Assembly (NCBI RefSeq): GCF_003344965.1
Contig: NZ_CP031194.1
Span: forward strand, 5,332,001-5,396,000
Direction: 5' to 3'
DNA: 64,000 nt
Source: Streptomyces paludis
GTDB taxonomy: Bacteria > Actinomycetota > Actinomycetes > Streptomycetales > Streptomycetaceae
Position numbers and translations under genes: made by a program. Position 1 is the first letter of the stretch, and each line of letters begins with the position of its first letter. The notes beneath the pieces were generated by a model. That model did not search any database and was not told the DNA's origin. It was given only the letters and a program-made list of their open reading frames with translations. Below, piece after piece: positions 1 to 9,677 of this stretch.

Positions 1-64
1 CGGCATCCTGACGACCGGACGTCCCCCGTCCGAGACGCGGTTGGGCTAGGACTCGAAGGCTGAG

Positions 65-625
65 CTAGGACTCGAAAGTGGCGGAGAGCGCCTCGGCCAG
101 GCCCGGGACCAGCCCCGCGCCCGTGAGCACCTCCGTCGCCGAGTCCTTCTCGCGCAGCCGTACCGCGGACTCGCGGGTGCCGTCCCGCAGCACGGCGACC
201 GTCATCCGTACCTCCTGCCGCTCCGGGTGGGCCGCGACCCACTTGGCGAGCGCGGCCTCGTCCAGACCGTCCGGTACGGACGCCTCCGCCGACGGCGGCA
301 GCATCAGCCGCTCCACCGTCATCGCGCAGCCCGCCACCGCCCCGGGCCAGGCGATGGTGGCGAGGAACTCGTCGAGCGGGGTGCCGGACGGGATCTCGTC
401 CTGCTCCACCGGGGTGAGGGGCGCGACGGCTCCGCCGTCGTCGTCGAGCCCGAGCTGGGCCGCCAGCGCCGGTTCGTCGGCGCGCAGCCGGGTGGTGTCG
501 ACGAGCGCGAAGAGCCGGGCGGGCCGGTCCCAGCCGAGCCCGGAAGCGTACTCGTCGATTTCGAGAACCGCGCGGGTCAGCGGGCTCGCGGCCATGGGTG
601 TGCCCGAGGGCGAAACATTGGACAT
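65..625 (-). CDS. PPA1309-like conserved actinobacterial protein
   Basis: A 186-residue soluble protein with no signal peptide or membrane segment. It resembles the conserved actinobacterial PPA1309 family, whose biochemical role I do not know. The start at MSNVSPSG is chosen because AGGAGG lies 13 bases upstream; a longer frame would add 33 residues of non-coding-like composition. The stop codon lies in a short direct repeat (12 bases, ctaggactcgaa, at 45-56 and 65-76). It is divergent from the UPF0182 gene across a 170-bp gap that must carry both promoters. Confidence 0.75.
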   Translation of the reverse strand: MSNVSPSGTPMAASPLTRAVLEIDEYASGLGWDRPARLFALVDTTRLRADEPALAAQLGLDDDGGAVAPLTPVEQDEIPSGTPLDEFLATIAWPGAVAGCAMTVERLMLPPSAEASVPDGLDEAALAKWVAAHPERQEVRMTVAVLRDGTRESAVRLREKDSATEVLTGAGLVPGLAEALSATFES

Positions 626-795
626 GGTCAATATCCTGCCTCCTTCGGACCCCGGTGCGGGAACTAGGTAAAGCCTCAGTAAGTTGCATGAGTGGGCTCT
701 ACGATCGCTGGGCCCGCTACACACGCCGAATTAACCGCTGAATCGCACGACACAACCCGCTGAATCACACGACCGCGAACTTCGAGGTGCGCACG

Positions 796-3783
796 TTGGC
801 TTTCCAGATGCCGGACCGCGGCGGAGGCCCGACCGGGCCACGGATCAGAGTGGGCCGGCCATCCCGTCGGGCCCGGACCCTGCTCATGACACTGGGCGTA
901 CTGGCCGTACTGGCCATGCTCTTCGTCATGTTCTCGGGGTTCTGGACCGACTGGCTCTGGTACCGCTCGGTGAAGTACTCATCTGTTTTCACCACCACTC
1001 TCTGGACCAAGGTCGGTCTGTTCGCGGTCTTCGGACTGCTGATGGCCGCTGCCGTCGGACTGAATATCTGGCTGGCGCACCGGCTCCGGCCGCCGCTGAG
1101 CGCGATGTCGCTGGAGCAGCAGAACCTCGACCGGTACCGGATGGGCATCGCCCCGTACAAGAAATGGGTGCTGCTGGCGATCACGGCCCTGATCGGGCTG
1201 ATCGCCGGTGCCTCCGCCGCCGGTCAGTGGCGTACGTGGCTGATGTGGGTGAACGGGGTGCCCTTCGGGCAGAAGGACCCCCAGTTCAAGATGGACGTGT
1301 CGTTCTACGCGTTCGATCTTCCCTGGTACCGCTTCCTGCTGGCCTTCGGCTTCGCCGCGGCCGTGCTGTCGCTGATCGCCGCCGCGCTGACGCACTACCT
1401 GTACGGCGGGCTCCGCGTCACCAGCCCGGGCGCCCGCGCGACGGCCGCGGCCACCGGGCATCTCTCGGTGCTGCTGGGCTTCTTCGTCTCGTTCAAGGCC
1501 GTCGCGTACTGGCTCGACCGGTACGGCCTGGCCGTGAAGTCCAGCGACTTCAAGGCGGCGGGCAACTGGACGGGACTGCGGTACGTCGACGCCAACGCCT
1601 ATCTGCCGGCGAAGACGATCCTGTTCTGCATCGCCGTCATCTGCGCCGTGCTGTTCTTCGCGACGCTCTGGCGCCGCACCTGGCAGCTGCCGATGATCGG
1701 CTTCGGGCTGATGGTGCTGTCGGCGATCCTCATCGGCGGTCTCTACCCGGGGATCGTGCAGAAGTTCCAGGTCCAGCCGAACGAGCAGGCCAAGGAAGCG
1801 CCGTACATCAAGAAGAACATCGACGCCACGCGCGAGGCGTACGGCATCGACACGGCCGAGGTGCAGGACTACGGCGGCAAGGGTGACTCGACGCGCAAGG
1901 CCGAGCAGCGCAAGGCGGCCGACACCGCCGCCAGCTACCGGCTCGTCGACCCCAATGTGGTCTCGCCCGCGTTCCAGCAGCTCCAGCAGGAGCGTCAGTA
2001 CTACAAGTTCCCGACCACGCTGGACGTCGACCGGTACACCGACGCCGACGGGAAGCCCCAGGACACCGTCGTCGGTCTGCGCGAGCTGGACATCACCGGC
2101 ATCCCGAAGCGCAACTGGATCAATGACCACTTCACGTACACGCACGGATACGGTCTGATCGCGTCCAAGGGCACCAACACGGTGACCGACGAGAACGAGG
2201 GCACGGTCGGCGCGCCCGACTTCACGGAGTCCGGGCTGCCGACGACCGGTGACATCGGCAAGTACGAGCAGCGCATCTACTACGGCGAGCGCACCACGCA
2301 GTACTCGATCGTGGGCGGCCCCCAGAAGGAGCTGGACTACGAGAAGAACGGCGAGCGGACGACGAGCTACAAGGGCGACAGCGGTGTCGACCTCTCCAAC
2401 CCGCTGAACCGCGCGGCGTACGCCGTGGCGTTCAGCGAGCCGCAGATGCTCTACTCCGGCGCCATCGGCGAAGGCTCGCGGATTCTCTACAACCGCACGC
2501 CCAAGGACCGCGTCGAGGCCGTCGCGCCCTGGCTGACCATCGACGGCGACTCCTACCCGGCCGTGGTCAACGGCCGGATCCAGTGGATCGTCGACGCGTA
2601 CACGACGACGAACGGCTACCCGTACGCGTCGCGCACCACGCTGGGCGACACCACGGCCGACTCGCTGACCGACAGCCAGCGCGCGGTCGTCGCGCAGCAG
2701 AACCAGGTCAACTACATCCGCAACTCGGTGAAGGCGACCGTCGACGCGTACGACGGCACGGTCAAGCTCTACGAGTGGGACACCAAGGACCCGGTCCTGA
2801 AGACCTGGATGAAGGCGTTCCCCGGCACGGTCAAGCCGAAGAGCGACATCGACCCCAGCCTGCTGGCCCATATGCGCTACCCGCAGGACATGTTCAAGGT
2901 GCAGCGCGAACTGCTCACCCGCTACCACGTCACGGACGCCGCCCAGTTCTACAGCGGCAGTGACGCGTGGCAGGTGCCGGACGACCCGACCAACCGGAAG
3001 GCGAACTCGGTCCCGCCGTACTACCTGAGCCTGAAGATGCCCGGGCAGGACAGCCAGAAGTTCTCGCTGACCACCACGTTCACGCCCAACGGACGCCCCA
3101 ACCTGGGGGCGTTCATGGCGGTGGACGCGGATGCCACCAGCAGTGACTACGGCAAGATCAGAGTCCTGAGAGTGACGTCCACGGTCCAGGGGCCGCAGCA
3201 GGTGCAGAGTGAGCTGAACGGTGTGCCCGAAGTCGCCGAGTTCGTCAGGAACCTGAGAGGTACGGACTCGGACATCGAGTACGGCAACCTGCTGACGGTG
3301 CCGCTCGACGGGGGCTTCCTCTACATCGAGCCGGTGTACGCGCGCGGTGGCAGTGCCAACTACCCGCTGCTGAAGAAGGTGGCCGTCTCCTACGGAGGCA
3401 AGCCGGTCTTCAAGGACAGCCTGCCGGAGGCGCTGAACGCGGTGTTCGGGGCCGAGAGCACGGAGGAGCCGACGACCCCGACGACTCCGCCGACGGGCGA
3501 GCCCACCAAACCGCCGGCCACCGGTGGCAAGGCGCTCCAGCAGGCCATCTCGGACGCCCAGAAGGCGTACGAGGCCGGTGAGGAAGCGCTCAAGAAGCAG
3601 GACTGGACGGCGTACGGCAAGGCCCAGAAGGACCTTCAGGACGCGCTCCAGCGGGCCGCCGACGCGGACACGAGCACCAGCTCGGGTTCGGGCTCCGGTT
3701 CGTCCTCGGGATCGGGTTCGGGCTCCGCATCCGACAAGGAGTCCGACTCCAGCGCGGACTCCGGTTCGGACTCCGGCGGCTGA
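796..3783 (+). CDS. UPF0182 family large membrane protein
   Basis: About 995 residues. Roughly seven hydrophobic segments lie in the first 330 residues (for example [18 protein letters not shown]), followed by a large polar domain that is probably extracytoplasmic, matching the UPF0182 family of actinobacteria and cyanobacteria. Function is unknown. The C-terminus is a Thr/Pro then Ser/Gly-rich tail of about 100 residues that looks disordered. Start choice: TTG at 796 (MAFQMPDR) has GAGG eight bases upstream; GTG 787 and ATG 808 are alternatives. An initiator tRNA gene begins 43 bp after the stop. Confidence 0.85.
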   Translation: MAFQMPDRGGGPTGPRIRVGRPSRRARTLLMTLGVLAVLAMLFVMFSGFWTDWLWYRSVKYSSVFTTTLWTKVGLFAVFGLLMAAAVGLNIWLAHRLRPPLSAMSLEQQNLDRYRMGIAPYKKWVLLAITALIGLIAGASAAGQWRTWLMWVNGVPFGQKDPQFKMDVSFYAFDLPWYRFLLAFGFAAAVLSLIAAALTHYLYGGLRVTSPGARATAAATGHLSVLLGFFVSFKAVAYWLDRYGLAVKSSDFKAAGNWTGLRYVDANAYLPAKTILFCIAVICAVLFFATLWRRTWQLPMIGFGLMVLSAILIGGLYPGIVQKFQVQPNEQAKEAPYIKKNIDATREAYGIDTAEVQDYGGKGDSTRKAEQRKAADTAASYRLVDPNVVSPAFQQLQQERQYYKFPTTLDVDRYTDADGKPQDTVVGLRELDITGIPKRNWINDHFTYTHGYGLIASKGTNTVTDENEGTVGAPDFTESGLPTTGDIGKYEQRIYYGERTTQYSIVGGPQKELDYEKNGERTTSYKGDSGVDLSNPLNRAAYAVAFSEPQMLYSGAIGEGSRILYNRTPKDRVEAVAPWLTIDGDSYPAVVNGRIQWIVDAYTTTNGYPYASRTTLGDTTADSLTDSQRAVVAQQNQVNYIRNSVKATVDAYDGTVKLYEWDTKDPVLKTWMKAFPGTVKPKSDIDPSLLAHMRYPQDMFKVQRELLTRYHVTDAAQFYSGSDAWQVPDDPTNRKANSVPPYYLSLKMPGQDSQKFSLTTTFTPNGRPNLGAFMAVDADATSSDYGKIRVLRVTSTVQGPQQVQSELNGVPEVAEFVRNLRGTDSDIEYGNLLTVPLDGGFLYIEPVYARGGSANYPLLKKVAVSYGGKPVFKDSLPEALNAVFGAESTEEPTTPTTPPTGEPTKPPATGGKALQQAISDAQKAYEAGEEALKKQDWTAYGKAQKDLQDALQRAADADTSTSSGSGSGSSSGSGSGSASDKESDSSADSGSDSGG

Positions 3784-3826
3784 CCAGGGCTCCATCTCGC
3801 GCCGTGGTACGGTTGGGACACAACGG

Positions 3827-3900
3827 CGCGGGGTGGAGCAGCTCGGTAGCTCGCTGGGCTCATAACCCAGAGGTCGCAGGTTCAAATCCTGTCCCCGCTA
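3827..3900 (+). tRNA. Initiator tRNA-fMet (CAT), copy 1
   Basis: A 74-nt cloverleaf with anticodon CAT at 3861-3863. Initiator hallmarks are visible: three consecutive G-C pairs at the bottom of the anticodon stem (GGG ... CCC) and an unpaired 1-72 position (C opposite T) in the acceptor stem. The T-loop is GTTCAAATC. The 3' CCA is not encoded. A strong hairpin terminator follows within 15 bp. The sequence is identical to the copy at 6127. Confidence 0.97.
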
Positions 3901-3912
3901 CTACAAGACAAG

Positions 3913-3944
3913 GGCCCGGATCCTTATCAAGGATCCGGGCCTTT
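3913..3944 (+). terminator. Terminator after tRNA-fMet copy 1
   Basis: A perfect 13-bp stem (ggcccggatcctt, 3913-3925, pairing with 3929-3941), a 3-base loop and a short T run. Confidence 0.85.
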
Positions 3945-4110
3945 GCCATGTGCCCGATCCGACGGGTCCGATCCGAAGTGCGTTTCAGGTGGGGCACGTT
4001 GGTCTCGCGGGTGTTTGACTTGTCTCTCTGTGGGCATGTCGACAAAACGCTGAAGTGACCTTGGCGGGTCGCGGCTTACCGACTGTACGTGCGTGGCAGG
4101 TGATGCGACG

Positions 4111-6072
4111 ATGGAAAATATGGGGGATAGGGCAACTCTGTTGGAGACAGGGCGGTTTGTGCAGCGACACGAAGAGAGCGCTGACAGCGCTGCCGGCACC
4201 GCCGGCACGGAAGAGACCGCCGACGCCGAGGCGCGCCACCGACGCGCCGCCGACGCCGGTGACACCGCGTCGATGAGCGTGCTCGGCGCACTGCTGCTGC
4301 GCCGGGGCGATCTCGACGCCGCGGAGCCGTACTTGAGAGCGGCCACCGCCGAGGGCGAGCGCGCCGCCGCCAACAACCTCGGCGTCCTGCTCCACCAGCG
4401 CGGCTATGTCGACGAGGCGGCCGGCTGGTGGCGGATCGCCGCCGTCGCCGGATCCGCCCCCGCCGCCCACGCGCTGGGCCGGCACTACCGCGAGCTGGGC
4501 GACGACCCCGCCGCCGAGTACTGGCTGCGCCAGTCCGCCGAGCAGGGCCACGCGCTCGGCGCGTACGCGCTCGCCGATCTGCTGGAGCACCGCAGCGACG
4601 TCGGCGCCGAGCGCTGGCTGCGCGCCGCCGCCGACCAGGGCCACCGCGAGGCCGCCTACCGGCTCGCCCGCGCCCTGGAGCGACGGGCCCGCGAGACCGC
4701 GCGCTCCGGCGCCGACGTGATGTACCGCAGCGGTACGGGCCCGCCCACCTCGGGCCGTATCCGGCTGAGCATGCCGCCGGTCCGCCCCATGGACACCGGT
4801 ACGGGCATGAGCACCACCGGCATCAGGGAGGCGGCCGGCGCCGGCGCGGCGCTCGGCTCCACGCTCATCACCGAGGCCACCCAGTGGTACCGGCAGGCCG
4901 CCGCGCGCGGCCACCGCCGGGCCGCGCTGCACCTCGGCGCGATCCTGGAGAAGCGCGGCGAACTCAAAGAGGCCGGCCGCTGGTATCTCAGCGCCGCCCG
5001 GGACGGCGAGTCACGCGCCGCGTGCGCCCTCGGCTTCCTGCTGCGCGACGCCGGTGACGAGGAGAGCGCCGCCGTCTGGTGGCTGCGCGCCGCACAGGAG
5101 GGCGACGGGAACGCCGCCAACGCCCTCGGCGCGCTCCACGCGGCCCGCGGCGAGCAGCAGACCGCCGAGCGCTGGTACCGGGCCGCCATGGACGCGGGCG
5201 ACGTCAACGGCGCGTACAACCTGGGCCTGCTCTGCGCCGCCCAGGACCGTACGGCCCAGGCCGAGCAGTGGTACCGGCGCGCCGCGTACGCGGGCCACCG
5301 CGAGGCCGCCAACGCGCTCGCCGTCCTGCTGCTCCAGGCCGACGACCCGACGGGCGCCGAGCCGTGGTTCTCCAAGGCCGCCGAGGCGGGCAGCGTGGAC
5401 GCCGCGTTCAACCTGGGGATCCTCTACGCGGGCCGGGACGACGACGGCGCGGCCCTGAGCTGGTACGAGCGCGCCGCCGCGGCCGGCCACACCGAGGCCG
5501 CCCTCCAGGTCGGCATCGCCTGCCTGCGGGACGGCGACGACCGCTCCGCCGAGCGCCATCTGCGCTGTGCGGCCGGCGGCGGCAGCGCGGAGGCCGCCTT
5601 CCGGCTCGCCACCGTGCTCGACGCGCGCCAGCCCCCGCCGGGCCCGCCCGCACTCGGGGAGCCGCACACGGTGAAGAGCGAGTGCGAGCAGTGGTACGAG
5701 CGCGCCGCCGAGCAGGGACACCGCCGCGCCCAGGTCCGGGTCGGCATGCTCGCCGCCGCGCGCGGGGACAACGCGAACGCCGCGCGCTGGTACCGGGAGG
5801 CGGCGGAGGCGGGCAGCCGCAACGGCGCCTTCAACCTCGGGCTGCTGCTCGCCCGCGAGGGCGGCGAGCGCGAGGCCGCCCTGTGGTGGACCCGCGCGGC
5901 CCAGGCCGGCCACGGCCGCGCCGCCCTGCGCCTCGCCCTGCTGGCCGCCCGCAGGGGCGAGCTGACCGAGGGGCAGCGCTGGTGCGCGCGCGCCGTCGAG
6001 CTGGGCCCCGCCGAGGTCGCGGAGCGGGCCGCCCGGCTCCGCGAGGCGCTCCACCAGGAGCTGACCGCGTAG
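4111..6072 (+). CDS. Sel1/TPR-repeat protein
   Basis: A 653-residue all-helical repeat protein. About 14-15 units of roughly 36 residues carry the Sel1/TPR signature (A..LG.L...G....A..WYRRAA..G), with repeated AEQWYRRAA-type segments. Around residues 215-270 a Gly/Thr-rich linker interrupts the array. There is no signal peptide, so it is probably a cytoplasmic scaffold; the partner is unknown. ATG 4111 (MENMGD) has AGG ten bases upstream; GTG 4093 is an alternative. The gene is bracketed by two identical initiator tRNA genes. Confidence 0.8.
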   Translation: MENMGDRATLLETGRFVQRHEESADSAAGTAGTEETADAEARHRRAADAGDTASMSVLGALLLRRGDLDAAEPYLRAATAEGERAAANNLGVLLHQRGYVDEAAGWWRIAAVAGSAPAAHALGRHYRELGDDPAAEYWLRQSAEQGHALGAYALADLLEHRSDVGAERWLRAAADQGHREAAYRLARALERRARETARSGADVMYRSGTGPPTSGRIRLSMPPVRPMDTGTGMSTTGIREAAGAGAALGSTLITEATQWYRQAAARGHRRAALHLGAILEKRGELKEAGRWYLSAARDGESRAACALGFLLRDAGDEESAAVWWLRAAQEGDGNAANALGALHAARGEQQTAERWYRAAMDAGDVNGAYNLGLLCAAQDRTAQAEQWYRRAAYAGHREAANALAVLLLQADDPTGAEPWFSKAAEAGSVDAAFNLGILYAGRDDDGAALSWYERAAAAGHTEAALQVGIACLRDGDDRSAERHLRCAAGGGSAEAAFRLATVLDARQPPPGPPALGEPHTVKSECEQWYERAAEQGHRRAQVRVGMLAAARGDNANAARWYREAAEAGSRNGAFNLGLLLAREGGEREAALWWTRAAQAGHGRAALRLALLAARRGELTEGQRWCARAVELGPAEVAERAARLREALHQELTA

Positions 6073-6085
6073 CGCTCATATGAAT

Positions 6086-6114
6086 TTGCGCTGGTCGGCG
6101 GGGTGACGTAATGT
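6086..6114 (+). promoter_or_regulatory. Candidate promoter of tRNA-fMet copy 2
   Basis: TTGCGC (6086-6091), a 17-bp spacer, and TAATGT (6109-6114), ending 12 bp before the tRNA. The fit to a vegetative -35/-10 is reasonable but rests on sequence alone. Confidence 0.45.
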
Positions 6115-6126
6115 TGCATTCAACGG

Positions 6127-6200
6127 CGCGGGGTGGAGCAGCTCGGTAGCTCGCTGGGCTCATAACCCAGAGGTCGCAGGTTCAAATCCTGTCCCCGCTA
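6127..6200 (+). tRNA. Initiator tRNA-fMet (CAT), copy 2
   Basis: Identical in all 74 bases to the gene at 3827-3900, with the same C1/T72 mismatch, GGG/CCC anticodon stem and CAT anticodon (6161-6163). Identity also covers several flanking bases upstream. It begins 54 bp after the stop of the Sel1/TPR gene. Confidence 0.97.
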
Positions 6201-6209
6201 CTGAAATCG

Positions 6210-6241
6210 AAGGCCCGGATCTCACAAGAGATCCGGGCCTT
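6210..6241 (+). terminator. Terminator after tRNA-fMet copy 2
   Basis: A perfect 13-bp stem (aaggcccggatct, 6210-6222, with 6229-6241) and a 6-base loop. It shares the ggcccggatc core with the terminator of copy 1. Confidence 0.8.
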
Positions 6242-6320
6242 CGATCATTTCCAAGAACGTAGAGAAGCGCCGCCACCTGTTGGGTGACGGCGCTCTCTGG
6301 AGCGGGAGGGCCGGGCTGGC

Positions 6321-6737
6321 CTATGCCGAAGCGCAGTTCGGACAGATGCCGCGGTACGTGACCTCGACGCCCGAGATCGTGAAGCCGAAGCGCTCCCCGT
6401 CGGGCAGATCGGCCAGCGGGTCGCCCGCCGGGTGGACGTCCCGGATCGCGCCGCACCGCGCGCACACCAGGTGGTGGTGCGGCCGGTGCGCGTTCGGGTC
6501 GTACCGCTTGGCGCGGCGGTCCGTGGTGACCTCGATGATCTCGCCGAGCGTGACCATCTCACCGAGGGTGTTGTAGACGGTCGCGCGGGAGATCTCCGGC
6601 AGCCGGGCGACGGCGCGCGCGTGCACCTCGTCGGCGGTCAGATGGACATGGTCCCCGTCGAGCACCTCGGCGACGACACGACGCTGAGCCGTCATGCGCC
6701 AGCCGCGTCCGCGAAGTCGTTCCAGCAGGTCACTCAT
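6321..6737 (-). CDS. catR: Fur/PerR-family metalloregulator (CatR-like)
   Basis: 138 residues. A winged-helix N-terminus (MTAQRRVVAEVL; SRATVYNTL recognition helix) is followed by a dimerisation domain. Structural zinc motifs CARC (residues 92-95) and CPNC (132-135) are intact. Candidate regulatory-metal ligands are His30/His32, Asp80 and the HHH run at 87-89, the arrangement of peroxide-sensing PerR/CatR proteins. In Streptomyces a Fur paralogue at this position next to hisN-aroA-sigR is the catalase repressor CatR; the symbol rests on that recollection of synteny. No catalase gene is in the window, so its target is distant. Confidence 0.85.
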   Translation of the reverse strand: MSDLLERLRGRGWRMTAQRRVVAEVLDGDHVHLTADEVHARAVARLPEISRATVYNTLGEMVTLGEIIEVTTDRRAKRYDPNAHRPHHHLVCARCGAIRDVHPAGDPLADLPDGERFGFTISGVEVTYRGICPNCASA

Positions 6738-6824
6738 GGGGGTCAGCCTAACAGTGAGGGGCCGCGTCCCGAACGAGTGCGACTTTGGACCTGGCCTCAG
6801 TCTGGACCAGGTCCATGGTGATGG

Positions 6825-7229
6825 TCAGACATCGGCCAGCACGGCCACCTCCCGTCGGGCCGGTGCCCAGCAGCGGATGATGTCACGTACGGAGACGATG
6901 CCGACCGGCTCGTGGTCGTCGAGGACGATCAGATGCCGGAAGCCGCCCGACGACATGGCCGCCGCGGCTTCCTCCAGCGTCCAGACCGGCGCCGCGAAGA
7001 CGACGGCGTTCGTGGTGTGCGAGCAGGCGGTCTCCGTGTCGGGACTCTGGCCCGCGCCGAGCGAGTTGAGGATGTCGCGCTCGGTGAGGATGCCGATGCC
7101 GCAGTGGTCGGTGTCGAGGACGACGGCGGCGCCGACGCGGCGCGCCGACATCAGCCGGGCCGCCTGGCGGAGCGTATGCGTGGGCCCGATGGTCAGGACC
7201 ACCGAACTCATGGCGTCACGGACAAGCAT
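6825..7229 (-). CDS. Two-CBS-domain protein
   Basis: 134 residues comprising two tandem CBS domains (about 5-60 and 70-130), seen as VRDAMS..V.TI, GILTERDIL, then HLIVLD..EPVGIVSVRDII. CBS pairs usually bind adenine nucleotides and regulate a partner; here it stands alone, so its partner is unknown. ATG 7229 has AGGAGG 11 bases upstream. It lies 87 bp upstream of the CatR-like gene on the same strand. Confidence 0.85.
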   Translation of the reverse strand: MLVRDAMSSVVLTIGPTHTLRQAARLMSARRVGAAVVLDTDHCGIGILTERDILNSLGAGQSPDTETACSHTTNAVVFAAPVWTLEEAAAAMSSGGFRHLIVLDDHEPVGIVSVRDIIRCWAPARREVAVLADV

Positions 7230-7505
7230 GGGTGGAGCCACCTCCTGGGAGGGAGTGGGGGAGCCCCTGAGAGAACGAGGGGAACGAGAAATGATTCACA
7301 AGTTCACAAGTGGGGGGACTCTCAGAGTCGCACTCTTGGGCTGACTCAACAAGAGGTGGCAGGGAGCGGAGGGGGGTGGAGCCGGGGCGCCCGAATGTAC
7401 GACAAACCACCGAAAAGGCGCGGTGGCGCCTCCCGGTGGGGGCGTACCGCGCATGACAGGAGCGGCGCCCCCGTCAACCGGCGGCGCCCCCGTCGACCCG
7501 CGCCG

Positions 7506-8306
7506 TCAGTAGCGCTGGTTCAGATACCCGAGCAGCTCCTCGTGGAGCACCCCGTTCGACGCCGCCGCGTTGCCGCTGTGCGGGCCCGGGCGGCCGTCCA
7601 GGCCGGTGAAGCTGCCGCCCGCCTCCTGGACGACGATCGCCGTCGCGGCCATGTCCCACAGCGACAGCTCGGGCTCGGCGCAGATGTCCACCGAGCCCTC
7701 CGCGACCATCATGTACGGCCAGAAGTCGCCATACCCGCGCGTGCGCCAGCACGCTCTGGTCAGATCCAGGAAGCCGTCCAGCCGCCCCTGCTCCTCCCAG
7801 CCGGTCAGCGAGGAGTACGCGAACGACGCGTCCCGGATGTGCGCCACTTTCGAGACACGCAGCGGGGTCGCCGATGTCAGACTCCGCCCGGTGTACGCGC
7901 CGCCGCCCTTCGCCGCCCACCAGCGCCGGCCCAGCGCCGGCGCCGAGACCACGCCGACGACCGGCTCGTACCCGCCCTCGGCGGCCACCATCAGCGAGAT
8001 CAGGGTCGCCCATACGGGGACGCCCCGGACGTAGTTCTTGGTGCCGTCGATCGGGTCGATGACCCAGCGGCGCGGGCCCGTGCCCTCGATGCCGTACTCC
8101 TCGCCCAGGATCGCGTCGCGCGGCCGTGCCCGCTGGAGGTTGCCGCGGATCAGCTCCTCGGCCGCCTTGTCGGCCTCGCTCACCGGGGTCATGTCCGGTT
8201 TGGTCTCGACCTTGAGATCCAGGGCCTTGAACCGGTCCATGGTCACGGCGTCGGCGGCGTCCGCCAGGACATGGGCGAGACGCAGGTCATCGTGGTAATC
8301 GGGCAT
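7506..8306 (-). CDS. hisN: Histidinol-phosphatase, inositol-monophosphatase type
   Basis: 266 residues of the metal-dependent inositol monophosphatase superfamily. Motif 1 is GEE (68-70) with DPIDGT (84-89), and motif 2 is WD (217-218), supplying the Mg2+ ligands. In actinobacteria this subgroup (HisN) dephosphorylates histidinol phosphate in histidine synthesis. The start at MPDYHDD removes a 21-residue GC-rich extension. It is close to rsgA and aroA on the same strand, as in other Streptomyces, but separated from them by the TetR and SMR genes. Confidence 0.88.
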   Translation of the reverse strand: MPDYHDDLRLAHVLADAADAVTMDRFKALDLKVETKPDMTPVSEADKAAEELIRGNLQRARPRDAILGEEYGIEGTGPRRWVIDPIDGTKNYVRGVPVWATLISLMVAAEGGYEPVVGVVSAPALGRRWWAAKGGGAYTGRSLTSATPLRVSKVAHIRDASFAYSSLTGWEEQGRLDGFLDLTRACWRTRGYGDFWPYMMVAEGSVDICAEPELSLWDMAATAIVVQEAGGSFTGLDGRPGPHSGNAAASNGVLHEELLGYLNQRY

Positions 8307-8460
8307 GGGCGTCACAGTAGCGAGCGCCCGCCCCTCCGGGCCACGGGGTCCGCTCCGTGGAAAGCGCACGCCGCCCGGTGGGGGTCAGGTGTGGATATGG
8401 CGTGCGATGCGGCGTGAACTCGACGACGGTCTTGACAGACAGCGACGGCCCGTCAACTCT

Positions 8461-8485
8461 GAGCGCATATTTATGAGTGCATATT
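8461..8485 (+). repeat. Direct repeat upstream of the TetR gene
   Basis: An 11-bp direct repeat, gagcgcatatt at 8461-8471 and gagtgcatatt at 8475-8485, with 14-bp spacing and AT-rich for this genome. A TTGACA element sits just upstream at 8432-8437. It may be the promoter and operator region of the TetR gene, but repressor binding is only inferred. Confidence 0.4.
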
Positions 8486-8544
8486 CCAATTCGCAGAGCC
8501 GATTACCCAGCCGAGCCACGAGCAGAACGGCCCCGGAGACAACG

Positions 8545-9303
8545 ATGCCAACAGCGCGAGAAGCCCTGCTCGACGCCGCCCTCTCCGCTCTCACGGACCT
8601 GCCCTGGTCCGCCGTCAGGATGGTCGACGTCGCGTCGGCAGCCGGGCTCTCCCGGCAGACCCTGTACAACGAATTCGGCAGCAAGGACGGGCTGGCCCGC
8701 GCGCTGCTGCGCCGCGAGGCGGACCGCTATCTGTACGGCGTGGAACGGCTGCTGAGGGAGCGCGCCGACGCCGCGGACCGGCTGGTGGCCGTCGCCGAGT
8801 GGACCGTCGTCGAGGGCCGCTCCAGGCCGCTGCTGCGGGCGCTGCTCACCGGCTGCTGGAACGAGTGGCTGCCGCGGCCCCGGCCCGTACGGCCCAGCGC
8901 CACGCCGTCCGTGGTCCCCGCCCAGCGCCGCGCCGACGCGGGCCCGCCGGCCGCCACGGAACTGGTCGCGCTCGTACGGGACCGATCGGCGGCGGCCCTG
9001 GGGCGCCGCCCGCCCGAGCCGTCGCGGAGCGAACGCCATGAGCGCCATGAGCGGAACGAGCCGCCGCGCCCCGATCACCTGCGCCCCGATCCGGTGCGCG
9101 GCGACCCAGGGCGCTTCGGCCGGGTCCGGCTGGACCAGGGCCGCGCCGAGCTGCTGCACCGCTGCGAGCTGGCTGTACGCCTCGCGCTCGCCCATCTCGT
9201 CGCCCCCGGCGGGGACTCCGTGGGGCCGCTGGTCCGGACGGCCGTGACCGCCGTACCGTCCGCGCTGCTCAGTGCGCAGAGCCCGAGAGCTGGAGCCCGA
9301 TGA
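8545..9303 (+). CDS. TetR-family transcriptional regulator
   Basis: 252 residues. The N-terminal helix-turn-helix (AREALLDAALSAL ... VDVASAAGLSRQTLYNEFGSKDGL, about residues 4-52) is typical TetR. The C-terminal ligand domain carries an Arg/Glu/His-rich low-complexity stretch around 155-190. ATG 8545 has GGAG seven bases upstream; an upstream ATG at 8473 (MSAYSNSQ) would add 24 residues. Its 3' end overlaps the convergent SMR exporter gene by 35 bp, suggesting that exporter as a possible target. No operator at the exporter is obvious. Confidence 0.82.
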   Translation: MPTAREALLDAALSALTDLPWSAVRMVDVASAAGLSRQTLYNEFGSKDGLARALLRREADRYLYGVERLLRERADAADRLVAVAEWTVVEGRSRPLLRALLTGCWNEWLPRPRPVRPSATPSVVPAQRRADAGPPAATELVALVRDRSAAALGRRPPEPSRSERHERHERNEPPRPDHLRPDPVRGDPGRFGRVRLDQGRAELLHRCELAVRLALAHLVAPGGDSVGPLVRTAVTAVPSALLSAQSPRAGAR

Positions 9304-9592
9304 CACCGATGATCACCAGCGAGATCGAGACCAGTTTGAGGACGGACACGATGTCACCGAGGAAGATCATCCCGTAGATCGCCGTGCCCGCCGCGCCGAT
9401 GCCGGTCCACACCGCGTAGGCCGGCCCGACGTCCAGCTTGCGCAGCGCCAGCGTCAGCAGACCGAAGCTGCCGAGGGCGAAGACCGCGAAGGCGATCGTC
9501 GGCCAGAGCCGGGTGAATCCGTGGGAGAGCTTGAGACAGACGGCGAAACCCGTCTCCAGAATCCCGGCGACGACAACCAGCAGCCACGCCAT
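9269..9592 (-). CDS. SMR-family exporter, SugE/Gdx-like
   Basis: 107 residues with four transmembrane helices and the membrane-embedded Glu13 that small multidrug resistance proteins use for proton-coupled export. The text after it (LKLSHGFTRLWPT, YAVWTGIGAAG) is closest to the SugE/Gdx guanidinium or quaternary-ammonium group. These act as antiparallel dimers in the cytoplasmic membrane. The RBS is agggggagg, eight bases upstream. I looked for a guanidine riboswitch in the short leader and saw none. Confidence 0.85.
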   Translation of the reverse strand: MAWLLVVVAGILETGFAVCLKLSHGFTRLWPTIAFAVFALGSFGLLTLALRKLDVGPAYAVWTGIGAAGTAIYGMIFLGDIVSVLKLVSISLVIIGVIGLQLSGSAH

Positions 9593-9677
9593 GGTGAGGG
9601 CCTCCCCCTAGTGACCTTGTCCTGCCTGGTGTGATTATGGCCTTACCAGCCCTGGTTGATCGCAAACGCGCGCGCAC

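Noticed and set aside
979..3885. 968-residue open frame antisense to the UPF0182 gene, and similar long frames opposite other genes
   Set aside because: Arg/Val-rich shadow translations of high-GC genes; the opposite strands carry clear protein families.
3827..3900. tRNA-fMet as a mobile-element attachment site
   Set aside because: The second copy is complete and followed by its own terminator, with no integrase between them; the segment between holds a single housekeeping-like gene.
9593..9677. Possible guanidine riboswitch upstream of the SMR exporter
   Set aside because: The 85-base leader shows neither the paired ACGR-loop hairpins of class II nor recognisable class I or III cores.
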